Assembly: GCF_018860805.1 (NCBI RefSeq)
Contig: NZ_JAHKQR010000011.1
Coordinates: forward strand, 719,647 to 783,646
Direction: 5' to 3'
Source: Aestuariibacter sp. A3R04
Lineage (GTDB): Bacteria; Pseudomonadota; Gammaproteobacteria; Enterobacterales; Alteromonadaceae
DNA length: 64,000 nucleotides
A program made the position numbers and the translations under genes. Shown piece after piece: positions 28,799 to 37,576 of the stretch (positions within the stretch are counted from its first letter, which is position 1; every line of letters begins with the position of its first letter). The notes below the pieces were generated by a model. That model was not told the DNA's origin. It worked only from the letters and a program-made list of their open reading frames with translations, and made no database searches.

Positions 28799-29608
28799 TT
28801 AAATATCGTATGTGGCCCAAATCGGGGCGTGATCTGACGGTTTTTCGATACCGCGAAGTTCATAATCTATGCCAGTCTCAACAAGCTTACTGTGAACGCT
28901 TTCAGTGGCAAGGATGTGATCAATGCGCAGACCACGGTTATCATTGAACCCTTTAGAGCGATAATCGAACCAGCTAAATTTATCATCTGTATCAGGGTTT
29001 TGTGCCCTAAAACTATCGGTAAGTCCCCAGTTGTAAAGTGTTGTAATCCATTCTCTTTCTTCAGGCAGGAATGAACATTTACCGGTTCTAAGCCAGCGTT
29101 TTTTATTATCTTCTCCAATGCCGATGTCTTTGTCTTGCGGAGAAATATTGAGATCCCCCATGATCACCACATTATCATCTGGAGTGTGGTGTTCAGCCAA
29201 ATAACCCATTAGATCCGCATAGAACTTACGTTTTGCAGGATACTTCGTTTCGTGCTTTTCGTTTTCTCCCTGAGGAAAATAGCCGTTGAGAATACGTACA
29301 GGCTTACCCTGTTTGTCGGCAAGGGTGACCATAATCATACGTCGTTGTGCATCTTCATCGTCGGTGGGGAAACCCAGTTGTACATCAACGGGCGCCTGTT
29401 TGGTAAGCATGGCTACACCATAGTGACTTTTTTGACCGTGATAGAAAACGTGATAGCCCAGCTCTTTGACTGCTTCGAGGGGGAACTGTTCATTGTGCAC
29501 TTTGATTTCCTGTAATCCAATGACATCGGGTTGGTGCTTTTCCACTAGTGCAGCGAGTTGATGCAGGCGAGCTCTGATGCCGTTGATATTAAACGATACA
29601 ATTTTCAT
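28799..29608 (-). CDS. xthA: Exodeoxyribonuclease III
   Basis: 269 residues of the exonuclease III/AP-endonuclease family. It shows [10 protein letters not shown] (Asn), LQEIKV (metal-binding Glu), the [15 protein letters not shown] active-site block (Asp/Asn), [23 protein letters not shown] and the C-terminal PSDHAPIWA with the catalytic His. The length matches E. coli XthA. It cleaves at abasic sites and degrades one strand of duplex DNA 3' to 5'. The heme-oxygenase gene lies upstream on the same strand. Confidence 0.96.
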   Translation of the reverse strand: MKIVSFNINGIRARLHQLAALVEKHQPDVIGLQEIKVHNEQFPLEAVKELGYHVFYHGQKSHYGVAMLTKQAPVDVQLGFPTDDEDAQRRMIMVTLADKQGKPVRILNGYFPQGENEKHETKYPAKRKFYADLMGYLAEHHTPDDNVVIMGDLNISPQDKDIGIGEDNKKRWLRTGKCSFLPEEREWITTLYNWGLTDSFRAQNPDTDDKFSWFDYRSKGFNDNRGLRIDHILATESVHSKLVETGIDYELRGIEKPSDHAPIWATYDI

Positions 29609-29674
29609 ACAATAATACCTTTACTTTAAACTGTGGTTTCGTTGTTCGTATAGTGGTGAATAATTAAGACTTTT

Positions 29675-30259
29675 TCATTCACTGGGCCAATGTAACCGTG
29701 CCGTATTCATCAATCCGGTGAACAATTGGTTGGCAAACAGGCTTGTTAGGTGAATATCAACCTGCCTGCTACCTGCATAATCGGTAGCCTGCTCTCGAAA
29801 AGATGACCAATTCGCGCCTACATTCGTCATGATGGTGTAGTAGCTGATGGGGAAGTGTGGGTACTCTTTTTTCATCCAGCGAGCAATAATGCTGGCCCCC
29901 ACGGAGGAGCCTATCCAGACATAGGCACATGCCAATTGTGATTCTGGGTTCACGGGCATAGTACTGCACGCAAGTGACGGGGTTAAAGAGGGGGATGACG
30001 CTAACGCTTTGATATCTTCTATCAGGGCGTGGTGCACACTGTCTATTTTAGCCTGTATCTGTATGGATTCAGGCAGACCTTGTACGAACGGTGTCGCATA
30101 AGTATGAAAAGCCAGTAAAGTGTGCAGGCTTGCTGAATAACTTTGCGATGTGAAAGTCTCTTTATTCATTTGCTGGGAAAACGGATAAGTGTTTTCGAGC
30201 GCTTTGTGAGAATCCGCGGTATCTTCTTTTAAATAAGAAAATAGTTTATTTATATTCAT
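29675..30259 (-). CDS. bphO: Biliverdin-producing heme oxygenase BphO
   Basis: 194 residues of the bacterial heme-oxygenase fold. An early DSHKALENTYPF contains the proximal histidine that binds heme iron; the distal helix is YVWIGSSVGASIIARW, with the GSSVGAS glycine-rich segment over the heme. It opens heme to biliverdin, iron and CO. The gene is divergent from the bacteriophytochrome with only about 73 bp between starts, the classical bphO-bphP pairing, so its role is chromophore supply. ATG 30257-30259 is preferred over the adjacent TTG. The ribosome site is poor. Confidence 0.88.
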   Translation of the reverse strand: MNINKLFSYLKEDTADSHKALENTYPFSQQMNKETFTSQSYSASLHTLLAFHTYATPFVQGLPESIQIQAKIDSVHHALIEDIKALASSPSLTPSLACSTMPVNPESQLACAYVWIGSSVGASIIARWMKKEYPHFPISYYTIMTNVGANWSSFREQATDYAGSRQVDIHLTSLFANQLFTGLMNTARLHWPSE

Positions 30260-30332
30260 CAATTGGTTGTTCTGATATTCTGAGATCTAATAAATCCGAT
30301 GGTACATCATACCCCAATCAGAGGCGCCATTC

Positions 30333-32903
30333 ATGACAAACCGCGGTGAAATCGTCCCAGAGAATGAGGTTGATTTAACGACTTGTGACAAGGAACCGAT
30401 ACATTTGCCAGGCAGTGTTCAGTCATTCGGTTTTTTGCTGGCACTGCAGCCTGACTGGTTGATTGCGTACTGCTCTGAGAATACGCCTTATTATTTGGGC
30501 AATGAGTGGCAGCAGGTACTTGGTGAGCCACTAAAAAACTGGTTTGACCGCAAAACCATGCACGATATGCGTTCGGCGTTGCAGTCAGCAATGATTACCC
30601 AACGAAACGAGCGATTGTTCAACAGGAACATTGTTGTTTCGGGGAAAAATGTAGACATTTCGATTCATCACAACGGCGAGTACATTGTGGTGGAATGTGA
30701 AGAGGTACACAACGGTTATGAGGACCCGGAACACTTTGTAAGATCATTGCTAACACAATTTTACCGCGCCAACGATAGCAGTCATCTTATTGAAATGGTG
30801 GCACAACAAATTCAACTCATCAGCGGCTACGATCGCGTCATGGTATACCGGTTTTTACCGGATGGCGCTGGTGAAGTTATAGCGGAAAGCAAACGCTTTG
30901 AATTAGAATCCTTTCTCGGCCTTCGTTACCCGGCTTCGGATATCCCAAAACAAGCGCGGGCACTGTATATAAAAAACCTGCTCAGAGTTATTGGTAACGT
31001 CGAAGATACAGTGGTTCCAATTCAACCTGCAAACCAGAATAAAACGCAACCGTTAGATTTGTCATTCTCTACGTTGAGAGCCGTGTCTCCAATCCACATT
31101 GAGTACCTTAAAAATATGGGTGTAAATGCCTCCATGTCTATTTCCATTGTGGTAAACGGAAAGTTGTGGGGCTTGTTTGCCTGCCATCACTACAGCGAGA
31201 AAATACCGTCGTATTTTATGCGAACGGAACTTGAAATGTTCGCTGAGGTTTTTGCGTTGGAGTTATCTTCCAGGTTGGCGAGGGAAAAAGAAGTGGAGCG
31301 AACTCGCGCGCGAAATGTTCACAATCAAATGATAGCGACGATGCCTTCCGATGGCGCGTTAAAAGATATTATTGCTACCCAATTTGCCGTTTTGCGTAAT
31401 CTCATTTCTTGCGATGGCATATGTGTCGTGGTTGATGGCCAAGCGAAAAGTGACGGAGCAACTTTAAGTGAGGAACTGTTATTCGTACTCTGCCGAAAAC
31501 TCAATGGACTGGCGCCCAGTGAGGTGGCACCAATAGAAACTCTGGCTGCATTCATTGACGGCTATCAGACCGAAGCTCACGGAATTGCAGGAGTACTGGC
31601 TATTCCCCTGTCAAAAAGTCCAAGAGATTATTTGTTGTTCTTCAGAAAACCGCAAACAAAAACGGTAAATTGGGCAGGAAACCCGCAAAAGCCAGTAGCA
31701 GTGGGGCCCAACGGAGCCCGGTTATTGCCCAGAAGTAGTTTTGAATTGTGGAAGCAAACTCACAGCGACAGTTGCCACGAATGGACTGAGCAAACATTAC
31801 AAGATGCAGAGTCATTGAGGATCACCTTGCTAGAAGTGATTATCAGACATGCCCACGAGCGTGATGATCTCATGTTACAGGCGAGCAGAAAACACGAGGT
31901 TCTAATCTCTGAGCTCAACCATCGGGTACGCAATATCTTAAATCTGGTAAATGCCATCGTAGCGCAAACAGAACAGCAGGACAGATCGTTAAGTGAATTT
32001 GTTGAGGTGCTCACCGGCAGACTTGTGGCCCTTGCTTCTGCACACGATCAGTTAACCGCCTCTGAATGGGCAGAAGTGTCTTTTCGTAGAATGCTCGAAA
32101 CGGAAATACAAGCTTATATCAATGTTAATAGCGCAATTCAGTTGGATGGCGATGATGTGCTGATTTCCCCCTATGCGGCAACGCCACTGGTGCTGGTTAT
32201 GCACGAGATGTTCACCAATGCCGCCAAGTATGGCGCTTTGTCTGCTTGTGAAAAAAAAGGTACGGTGTATGTGCGTTGGCACATCAGTGAGAAAAGCGAG
32301 CTCGTCATTGAATGGCAAGAGCGGGGTGGACCCCCCGTATCCCTGCCCGAAAGAGAAAACTTTGGACTTACGATGATTAAGAGCGTTTTACCTCATGAAT
32401 TAGGTGGGCGTGCAGATATCGCATTTGAACCTCCAGGCCTAAAGGCAACATTTACCGTTCCATATCGCTTTTTACTCATTAATCAGGCGGCCTCAAAATC
32501 TCCTCCAGAAAAGGTTCACCCTGACGAAGAAACATCCACCGTGTTGCCTAAAGAAGCTATTGTTGTGGAAGACAGTTTAGTTATTGCCCTGGATATGCAA
32601 AAAAAGCTCAGGAGAATGCACATTGATAATGTTAGTATTGCCGGTAGTTTAGGGGCAGCCCGGCAGTACTTTGAAAAACGTACACCTGGTTTGGCACTTT
32701 TTGATGTGCACCTTGGAAGAGAAACCACGTACGAATTAATCAGCGAAGTACGCGGTAAAGGCGTGCCAGTGGTTATTGTCAGTGGTTACGGAAAAGCACT
32801 GCTTCTTCCAGATTCATTCGACAATACGCCCGTACTAACCAAACCCGTTTCTGACTCAGTGCTAAAAGAAACGCTGTCCCAGTTGTTCAAATCAGCAATC
32901 TGA
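30333..32903 (+). CDS. bphP: Bacteriophytochrome HWE histidine kinase fused to a receiver
   Basis: 856 residues. Chromophore-attachment Cys18 (DLTTCDKEPIHLPGSVQS) lies before the PAS domain (about 20-125). GAF (about 140-315) has RYPASDIP (199-205) and SPIHIEYLKNMGV with His255. PHY (about 330-495) has the tongue PRSSF (466-470). The kinase is HWE-type: His530 in ELNHRVRN, HEMFTNAAKYGAL (624-636) and WQERGG at 661. A C-terminal receiver (740-856) carries Asp791 (ALFDVHLG) and TKP. It should bind biliverdin covalently and sense red/far-red light. Phosphate could pass from His530 to its own receiver or to the next protein. It has no membrane segment. Confidence 0.95.
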   Translation: MTNRGEIVPENEVDLTTCDKEPIHLPGSVQSFGFLLALQPDWLIAYCSENTPYYLGNEWQQVLGEPLKNWFDRKTMHDMRSALQSAMITQRNERLFNRNIVVSGKNVDISIHHNGEYIVVECEEVHNGYEDPEHFVRSLLTQFYRANDSSHLIEMVAQQIQLISGYDRVMVYRFLPDGAGEVIAESKRFELESFLGLRYPASDIPKQARALYIKNLLRVIGNVEDTVVPIQPANQNKTQPLDLSFSTLRAVSPIHIEYLKNMGVNASMSISIVVNGKLWGLFACHHYSEKIPSYFMRTELEMFAEVFALELSSRLAREKEVERTRARNVHNQMIATMPSDGALKDIIATQFAVLRNLISCDGICVVVDGQAKSDGATLSEELLFVLCRKLNGLAPSEVAPIETLAAFIDGYQTEAHGIAGVLAIPLSKSPRDYLLFFRKPQTKTVNWAGNPQKPVAVGPNGARLLPRSSFELWKQTHSDSCHEWTEQTLQDAESLRITLLEVIIRHAHERDDLMLQASRKHEVLISELNHRVRNILNLVNAIVAQTEQQDRSLSEFVEVLTGRLVALASAHDQLTASEWAEVSFRRMLETEIQAYINVNSAIQLDGDDVLISPYAATPLVLVMHEMFTNAAKYGALSACEKKGTVYVRWHISEKSELVIEWQERGGPPVSLPERENFGLTMIKSVLPHELGGRADIAFEPPGLKATFTVPYRFLLINQAASKSPPEKVHPDEETSTVLPKEAIVVEDSLVIALDMQKKLRRMHIDNVSIAGSLGAARQYFEKRTPGLALFDVHLGRETTYELISEVRGKGVPVVIVSGYGKALLLPDSFDNTPVLTKPVSDSVLKETLSQLFKSAI

Positions 32904-32921
32904 CAGAGCTTGCGGAGAAAT

Positions 32922-35297
32922 ATGAGTTTATTAACCAATAAGTGTGTTTTAATTGTCGAAGACACGACCATTGCCGCAACGTATTTGGCCAGAGAGCTTA
33001 CCGAAATGGGCGCTGATGTTGTGGGGCTTGCGCGTACTGAATCGCAGGCCGTTGAAATGGCAAACGCGCTGCAACCACAACTCATTTTGATGGATATCCA
33101 TCTCGGTGAAGGCGGTAACGGTATAAGTGCTGCGAAAAAAATCAGAAGTCAACACCATATACCGCTTATTTACACCACATCTTTTTCCGACGATAGCGTG
33201 CTATCTGATGCGCTTGATACATCTCCTTATGGATATATTGTCAAGCCTTTTGACCACAAAACCATTAAGGTTAGTTGTGAAACTGCCCTCAAGCGCTTTG
33301 AATTAGAAATGTCGTTGCAAGGGGCAGAGGCGCGCTTCAGGTTAGCCGCTGAAGCGGCGGATGCTGGTATCTTTGCCCTGGATGAGAGTGGTCATTATTT
33401 TACTTACACTGGCGCAGCGAGCTTGAAAAATCGCTTGGGTGGAGGAACACAAACCAGTGTGGACCAATTTTGGTCGCTCTTTGACGAGAAAGATAGAACC
33501 GACGTTTTAGCGGCCATGAAATCGCAAACGTGTCTGCGGAAAACGATACGCATAGCAGATGACGGGGCAGGAAACACCTGCTGGCTTGATATTCTTTTTT
33601 CAGGCATCTCTATCGCCGATGAGCGGGTAACCATTGGCGCAGTAGTCGATGTAACTGAGCAGCAACAAAGCAGCAGAAAACTACAGCTATCGAGCATTAT
33701 TTTGGACCAGTTAGCTAAAGGCGTAGCGGTGCTTGACGCTTCTCATCGCATCATTCAGTGGAATCGCGCGCTTTACCAAATGTTGGGTTGTGAGGACGAA
33801 AAATCCAAGCCGTTGACCTTAGCGGATATGGGGGTGCCTGTTTCCCTTGTTGAATCTAGTGTCGAGGCCACGAGGTCAGTAGTTCAGCGGCACAAGTTGT
33901 CGCTACGCAAAAAAAACAATGTTGTTTTTCCTGCATTCGTCACAGTGTCCAGGCTAGAGGAAGCGGGATCCAATGACGCCTTTGTGATTACCATATCCGA
34001 TTTATCTGAATTACAAAACGCAGAGCGCAAGCTTAAAAATCTTGCTTTTAGTGATGGGCTAACGGGCGCAGGAAATCGCCAGTATCTTAGTTTGCTTCTC
34101 AAAGATGATGTGTTTACTCAAACGATCAACAGCTTGGTTTTTATCGATATCGATAACTTTTCTCAAGTCAATGAATTGTATGGCCATGGAGTGGGTGATG
34201 CGTTACTGGTGGCTTGTGCAACCCGCATAGAAAGATCAATTCAAGAAGTAAATATACTTATTCGTCAGGGCGGCGACAAATTCGTGGTGTTGATCCAGGA
34301 CGATACAGATGTTGCGGATTTGTCTTCGCAATTACTCAATGAACTGACGTTACCCTGCACAATTGAGGGGCATCCTATCGCTGTAACGGCAAGCATTGGT
34401 TATGCTAAGGCTGTTGACGACCAATCTTGTGAAAACTTACTAAAATGCGCAGATATTGCCCTTTTCGAGGCAAAACGAAAAGGCAAAAACAGGGCAGTGG
34501 CCTTTTCGCAGGAGCAACCCGCCCCCTCAGAGTACCGCCTGGCATTTGAAAGTGAAATTAGAACCGCACTTGCCAACGATGAGATTTGCACCTTATTTCG
34601 CCCTGTTTTTAGTCGTGATGAAAAGCTAACAGGGTTGGAGGCGAGGTTTTCCTATAAGGGAAAAACCATTCAGAACACCGCTGTGTTAAACACGGAAGCT
34701 GGTAGTGTAGGATTGCAAAACCCCTTGTGGATGACCATGCTAAGGGAGTTGTGTATAGCAAGTAAATTGCTCAGTACCAATGGTCTTCAACATGTAAAAC
34801 TCTTTGTTGATAGTGAGTTACTTAACATACGCTCACCTGCCATTGCCGAACAGTTTGCCACTTTCATTGAAGATTTCCATGTGCCTGCATCTCAGTTTGT
34901 GCTTGGAATTAATCCACACGACCATGGTGAATACAGAGGTAACCTGATCATTCGTACACTACATGCGCGCGGGTTCAAGTTATATCTTTCCCCGTTTGCG
35001 CAAGATGCGATTTCACTGAAATTTCTTCAGGAAGAAAGTGTCTTTGCCGTTAAATTAGACGTTGATTTGTTGGCAGAGCAGTGGGGAAACAGTGACAGGA
35101 AAATGCTATGTGCTATTGCCAATTTTGCTCGCGCAATGGAAAAAGAATTAATTTTAGACGGCGTTAACACACCTGTCACTCTGCAACTCGTCAGTACTTT
35201 GGATGTCGATTATTTTCTGGGGCGACATTTTGGGCTAACCAAATCCCTCACTGAGATCATTAATAGTCGAACCTGGTACGGTAAAAAAATTAGTTAG
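32922..35297 (+). CDS. Response regulator REC-PAS-PAS-GGDEF-EAL with degenerate output domains
   Basis: 791 residues. REC (1-125): VEDTT acidic pair, phospho-acceptor Asp58 in LILMDIHLG, Lys108 in VKPF. Two PAS domains follow (about 135-250 and 255-365). The GGDEF domain (375-530) keeps SDGLTGAGNR and FIDIDNF, but the signature reads GGDKF (450-454), replacing the catalytic glutamate. The EAL region (545-790) starts GLEARF instead of an EAL motif and lacks the downstream metal ligands. Neither c-di-GMP synthesis nor hydrolysis is expected, and binding or scaffold roles are possible. ATG 32922 follows GCGGAG. It lies 18 bp after bphP, so it is the likely phosphotransfer partner of the phytochrome. 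Confidence 0.88.
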   Translation: MSLLTNKCVLIVEDTTIAATYLARELTEMGADVVGLARTESQAVEMANALQPQLILMDIHLGEGGNGISAAKKIRSQHHIPLIYTTSFSDDSVLSDALDTSPYGYIVKPFDHKTIKVSCETALKRFELEMSLQGAEARFRLAAEAADAGIFALDESGHYFTYTGAASLKNRLGGGTQTSVDQFWSLFDEKDRTDVLAAMKSQTCLRKTIRIADDGAGNTCWLDILFSGISIADERVTIGAVVDVTEQQQSSRKLQLSSIILDQLAKGVAVLDASHRIIQWNRALYQMLGCEDEKSKPLTLADMGVPVSLVESSVEATRSVVQRHKLSLRKKNNVVFPAFVTVSRLEEAGSNDAFVITISDLSELQNAERKLKNLAFSDGLTGAGNRQYLSLLLKDDVFTQTINSLVFIDIDNFSQVNELYGHGVGDALLVACATRIERSIQEVNILIRQGGDKFVVLIQDDTDVADLSSQLLNELTLPCTIEGHPIAVTASIGYAKAVDDQSCENLLKCADIALFEAKRKGKNRAVAFSQEQPAPSEYRLAFESEIRTALANDEICTLFRPVFSRDEKLTGLEARFSYKGKTIQNTAVLNTEAGSVGLQNPLWMTMLRELCIASKLLSTNGLQHVKLFVDSELLNIRSPAIAEQFATFIEDFHVPASQFVLGINPHDHGEYRGNLIIRTLHARGFKLYLSPFAQDAISLKFLQEESVFAVKLDVDLLAEQWGNSDRKMLCAIANFARAMEKELILDGVNTPVTLQLVSTLDVDYFLGRHFGLTKSLTEIINSRTWYGKKIS

Positions 35298-36691
35298 GTC
35301 GCAATTCTACTCGTTACATAACTGTGCGCTGATTCGTCAATCAGCGCAATGTCAGGAACAGAAAAGGCTTCTGGACACGTCATTGATTCGAGGAATTTAT
35401 GTAAGGCCTGTGTATCGCTGCTGGTGATGGCAAAGGTACAGGCTTTGTGGTCAACCTCCAAATAAACCGGGCTGTTGTGTGGGAGACCCGAATATTTCGT
35501 GATTGTGGTTACGAGGCTAATTCCTTTGTAGCAAGCGTCAACAAACTCGGCGATGTTGTCAAAATTGGCAACGTAAACCCGCCATGGAAACCGGACGACG
35601 GTAACCGGCAACGCGCAGTCGCGCAATTGTTCGACACTTAACCATTGCGACATGCTGTAATAATTAAAACTCAAATGTTCTGATGAACAGTATCCAGGCA
35701 TATAGCGGGCAACATCAGGGGCTGAAATAGTTGTTTTCAGTGTGTCCATGCCTTTGAATACAGATTGAAAGCGCGGTACCTTGTCCACATACATGGTAAT
35801 CGGAAATTGGTCGTATATATCTTCTTCTCCTTGCCCTGTGGTGTGAACGACAAACAGGTTTTGTTGAATGCCGTGTTTAGCGGTGAACACGTAAATATAG
35901 TCCTGAACAATCGATTCACTGCTCTGTGCCACAGGTTTTACGATACCTAACGCAAGGTTGTGAATGGTATTCAGACTTTCCATATATTTTTCCAACAGAA
36001 CTATTAAATCGATTCTCGCAGGTGTCTCTTTCAAGACGGAGGCTCTGAAATCGCCAGGGCCACCAAGATAATCACGATCGATAAAAGCGCTGAGACAAAA
36101 CGTTCGCGAGATTTCTGTCTCGTCTGTTATTTCGCTGACAATGTGCACGGCGTGAACACTCAGACCATTGTAGGATACATAGTCATAAAGACATTCCATA
36201 AAGCGGTAGCTAAAACTTCGTTTATATTCCGTTTCCATTTGTGCGGTAACTTCGTGAACTTTGAGCCTGTCGTGTGGCAAGCAGGATTGGATGTGCCGCT
36301 TGAGTTGGGCTGTATAAGTTCTTGCGCTCAATACGTAGTTGTTCACACAGGCATTCACTCGATGACTGGCTTGAAGTAATTCCTCTTTATTTGCACCAGA
36401 TATGTACTTATCCATCAGGGCAAGGAGCGCTTCTGTAATTAACCTGAGATTCGCTTCTACAAGATAAAATTTATGATGGATGGCGTGAACCGCTGATAAG
36501 CGTTTGCGAGCCCGTTTTAAATCCTTAAATTGCTCTTCCTCCAAAAGAAGGCTTTTACCGTGAAGTGGAGAAACGATGTGGTATTCCGAAACCATATTTT
36601 TAGGTACCAAGTCAGGGATAGCGCAAAGGGTACCACGGCCTGTGTCCTCTCTGAAACGGATTTCACTTTTCATCGAGCGATGTGTTTTCAC
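35294..36691 (-). CDS. Uncharacterised 465-residue protein beside the phytochrome locus
   Basis: I do not recognise a family. The N-terminal half (about 55-170) is helical with many charged residues (LKRARKRLSAVHAIHHKFY, ELLQASHRVNACVNNYVLSA). The middle holds YRFMECLYDYVSYNGLSVHAVHI and mixed alpha/beta segments. A C-terminal part has VTVVRFPWRVYVANFDNIAEF. There is no signal peptide or membrane helix, so it should be cytoplasmic. The start is uncertain: GTG at 36691 or ATG at 36673, neither with a clear ribosome site. Its 3' end overlaps the response-regulator stop by 4 bp, tail to tail. Codon use looks like its neighbours. Position alone suggests a link to light sensing; that is weak. Confidence 0.75.
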   Translation of the reverse strand: MKTHRSMKSEIRFREDTGRGTLCAIPDLVPKNMVSEYHIVSPLHGKSLLLEEEQFKDLKRARKRLSAVHAIHHKFYLVEANLRLITEALLALMDKYISGANKEELLQASHRVNACVNNYVLSARTYTAQLKRHIQSCLPHDRLKVHEVTAQMETEYKRSFSYRFMECLYDYVSYNGLSVHAVHIVSEITDETEISRTFCLSAFIDRDYLGGPGDFRASVLKETPARIDLIVLLEKYMESLNTIHNLALGIVKPVAQSSESIVQDYIYVFTAKHGIQQNLFVVHTTGQGEEDIYDQFPITMYVDKVPRFQSVFKGMDTLKTTISAPDVARYMPGYCSSEHLSFNYYSMSQWLSVEQLRDCALPVTVVRFPWRVYVANFDNIAEFVDACYKGISLVTTITKYSGLPHNSPVYLEVDHKACTFAITSSDTQALHKFLESMTCPEAFSVPDIALIDESAHSYVTSRIAT

Positions 36692-36736
36692 CGTTTCGTT
36701 GATATACTCCGCTCATTGCCTACAAAAGAGAATACT

Positions 36737-37135
36737 ATGTTTCCACAAACCCTTTCTGCCAAACTTTCAGATGTGGTCATCAGTCAGGCTATAAGCCTCA
36801 GTGCTGAAGAGCGACAGGAATTATTTCTTCAATATGTGGTTAAATCTAACGAGGTTTGGCTCGCCCAGGGCGGTGACGGGTTTGTGATGATTGAACAAGG
36901 CGATCAACTGTGTCTGCCCGTGTGGCCCCATACCGACCTTGTCTCTACGTGGCAGGGGCTTCCCGGTGATTGTCATGCTCGCGCCGTTCCCACGCAGACT
37001 TTTTCAGAGGTATGGTTGCCGGGCCTTGCGAAAAACAATACAGCAATTGTTATTTTCCCCTTGCGAGAAGACGACGCAGGAATAAAAATTACGGCGACTG
37101 AATTATTGGAAAGTTTACAGGAAGAAGGGCAGTGA
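36737..37135 (+). CDS. DUF2750 domain protein
   Basis: 132 residues from the ATG at 36737. The pattern LSAEERQELFLQYVVKSNEVWLAQGGDGFVMIE (read as pieces), LPVWPHTDLVSTW and TATELLESLQ matches DUF2750, a family of small cytoplasmic proteins without known function whose C-terminal half often has a conserved WPH motif, present here (PVWPH). The frame extends about 69 codons upstream, but that part is antisense to the 465-residue gene and lacks family features. Its last bases overlap the start of the SufE-like gene by 4 bp, so the two are coupled. Confidence 0.8.
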   Translation: MFPQTLSAKLSDVVISQAISLSAEERQELFLQYVVKSNEVWLAQGGDGFVMIEQGDQLCLPVWPHTDLVSTWQGLPGDCHARAVPTQTFSEVWLPGLAKNNTAIVIFPLREDDAGIKITATELLESLQEEGQ

Positions 37136-37527
37136 GTGACACTTTGCAACCTTTGGCCGAGGCTGTTAAACGTGCAAAAGGGTGGGACCAAACCTTACGA
37201 GCGGTTATGTTGGCAGGAAAGCATTTAAGATCTTTACCGTCGCCATTTCACACAGCGCAATTTTTGGTGCCGGGTTGTCAGAGTAACGTCTGGTTGAGAC
37301 AAGACCCTGACACAGGGGTATTCCAAGCTTGGTCCGACGCAAAAGTCATGCGGGGAGTACTGGCGCTTCTCATGGAGTATACCGAGTCTGTAAGGTCAGA
37401 AATAACCCAATCGGCTGTACAGCAATATCTGTCTGAGCTTCATCTGGATAGGGTGCTCACCACCTCCCGAGCAAACGGTATAAATACTGTGGTAGCTCGA
37501 TTGTGTGAAGCCAGACGAATACCATAG
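37132..37527 (+). CDS. SufE/CsdE-family sulfur acceptor protein
   Basis: 131 residues. The active loop LVPGCQSNVWL holds Cys49, the sulfur-accepting cysteine of SufE-like proteins, and the C-terminal half keeps ADVMRG-like DAKVMRGVLALLM and LHLDRVLTTSRANGIN. Such proteins take persulfide sulfur from SufS or CsdA. The start is GTG at 37132, overlapping the DUF2750 stop as GTGA. No desulfurase gene is nearby, so CsdE versus SufE cannot be decided. Confidence 0.9.
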   Translation: MSDTLQPLAEAVKRAKGWDQTLRAVMLAGKHLRSLPSPFHTAQFLVPGCQSNVWLRQDPDTGVFQAWSDAKVMRGVLALLMEYTESVRSEITQSAVQQYLSELHLDRVLTTSRANGINTVVARLCEARRIP

Positions 37528-37529
37528 AA

Positions 37530-37567
37530 GCTGGGCAAACATTTATGGTAGTAATAGACTGCCCAGC
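37530..37567. repeat. Inverted repeat between the SufE-like and glycosyltransferase genes
   Basis: GCTGGGC (37530-37536) and GCCCAGC (37561-37567) are perfectly complementary, separated by 24 nt. The genes converge here, so a two-way terminator is plausible, but there is no good uridine run on either strand. Confidence 0.35.
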
Positions 37568-37576
37568 CTGCGCGGT

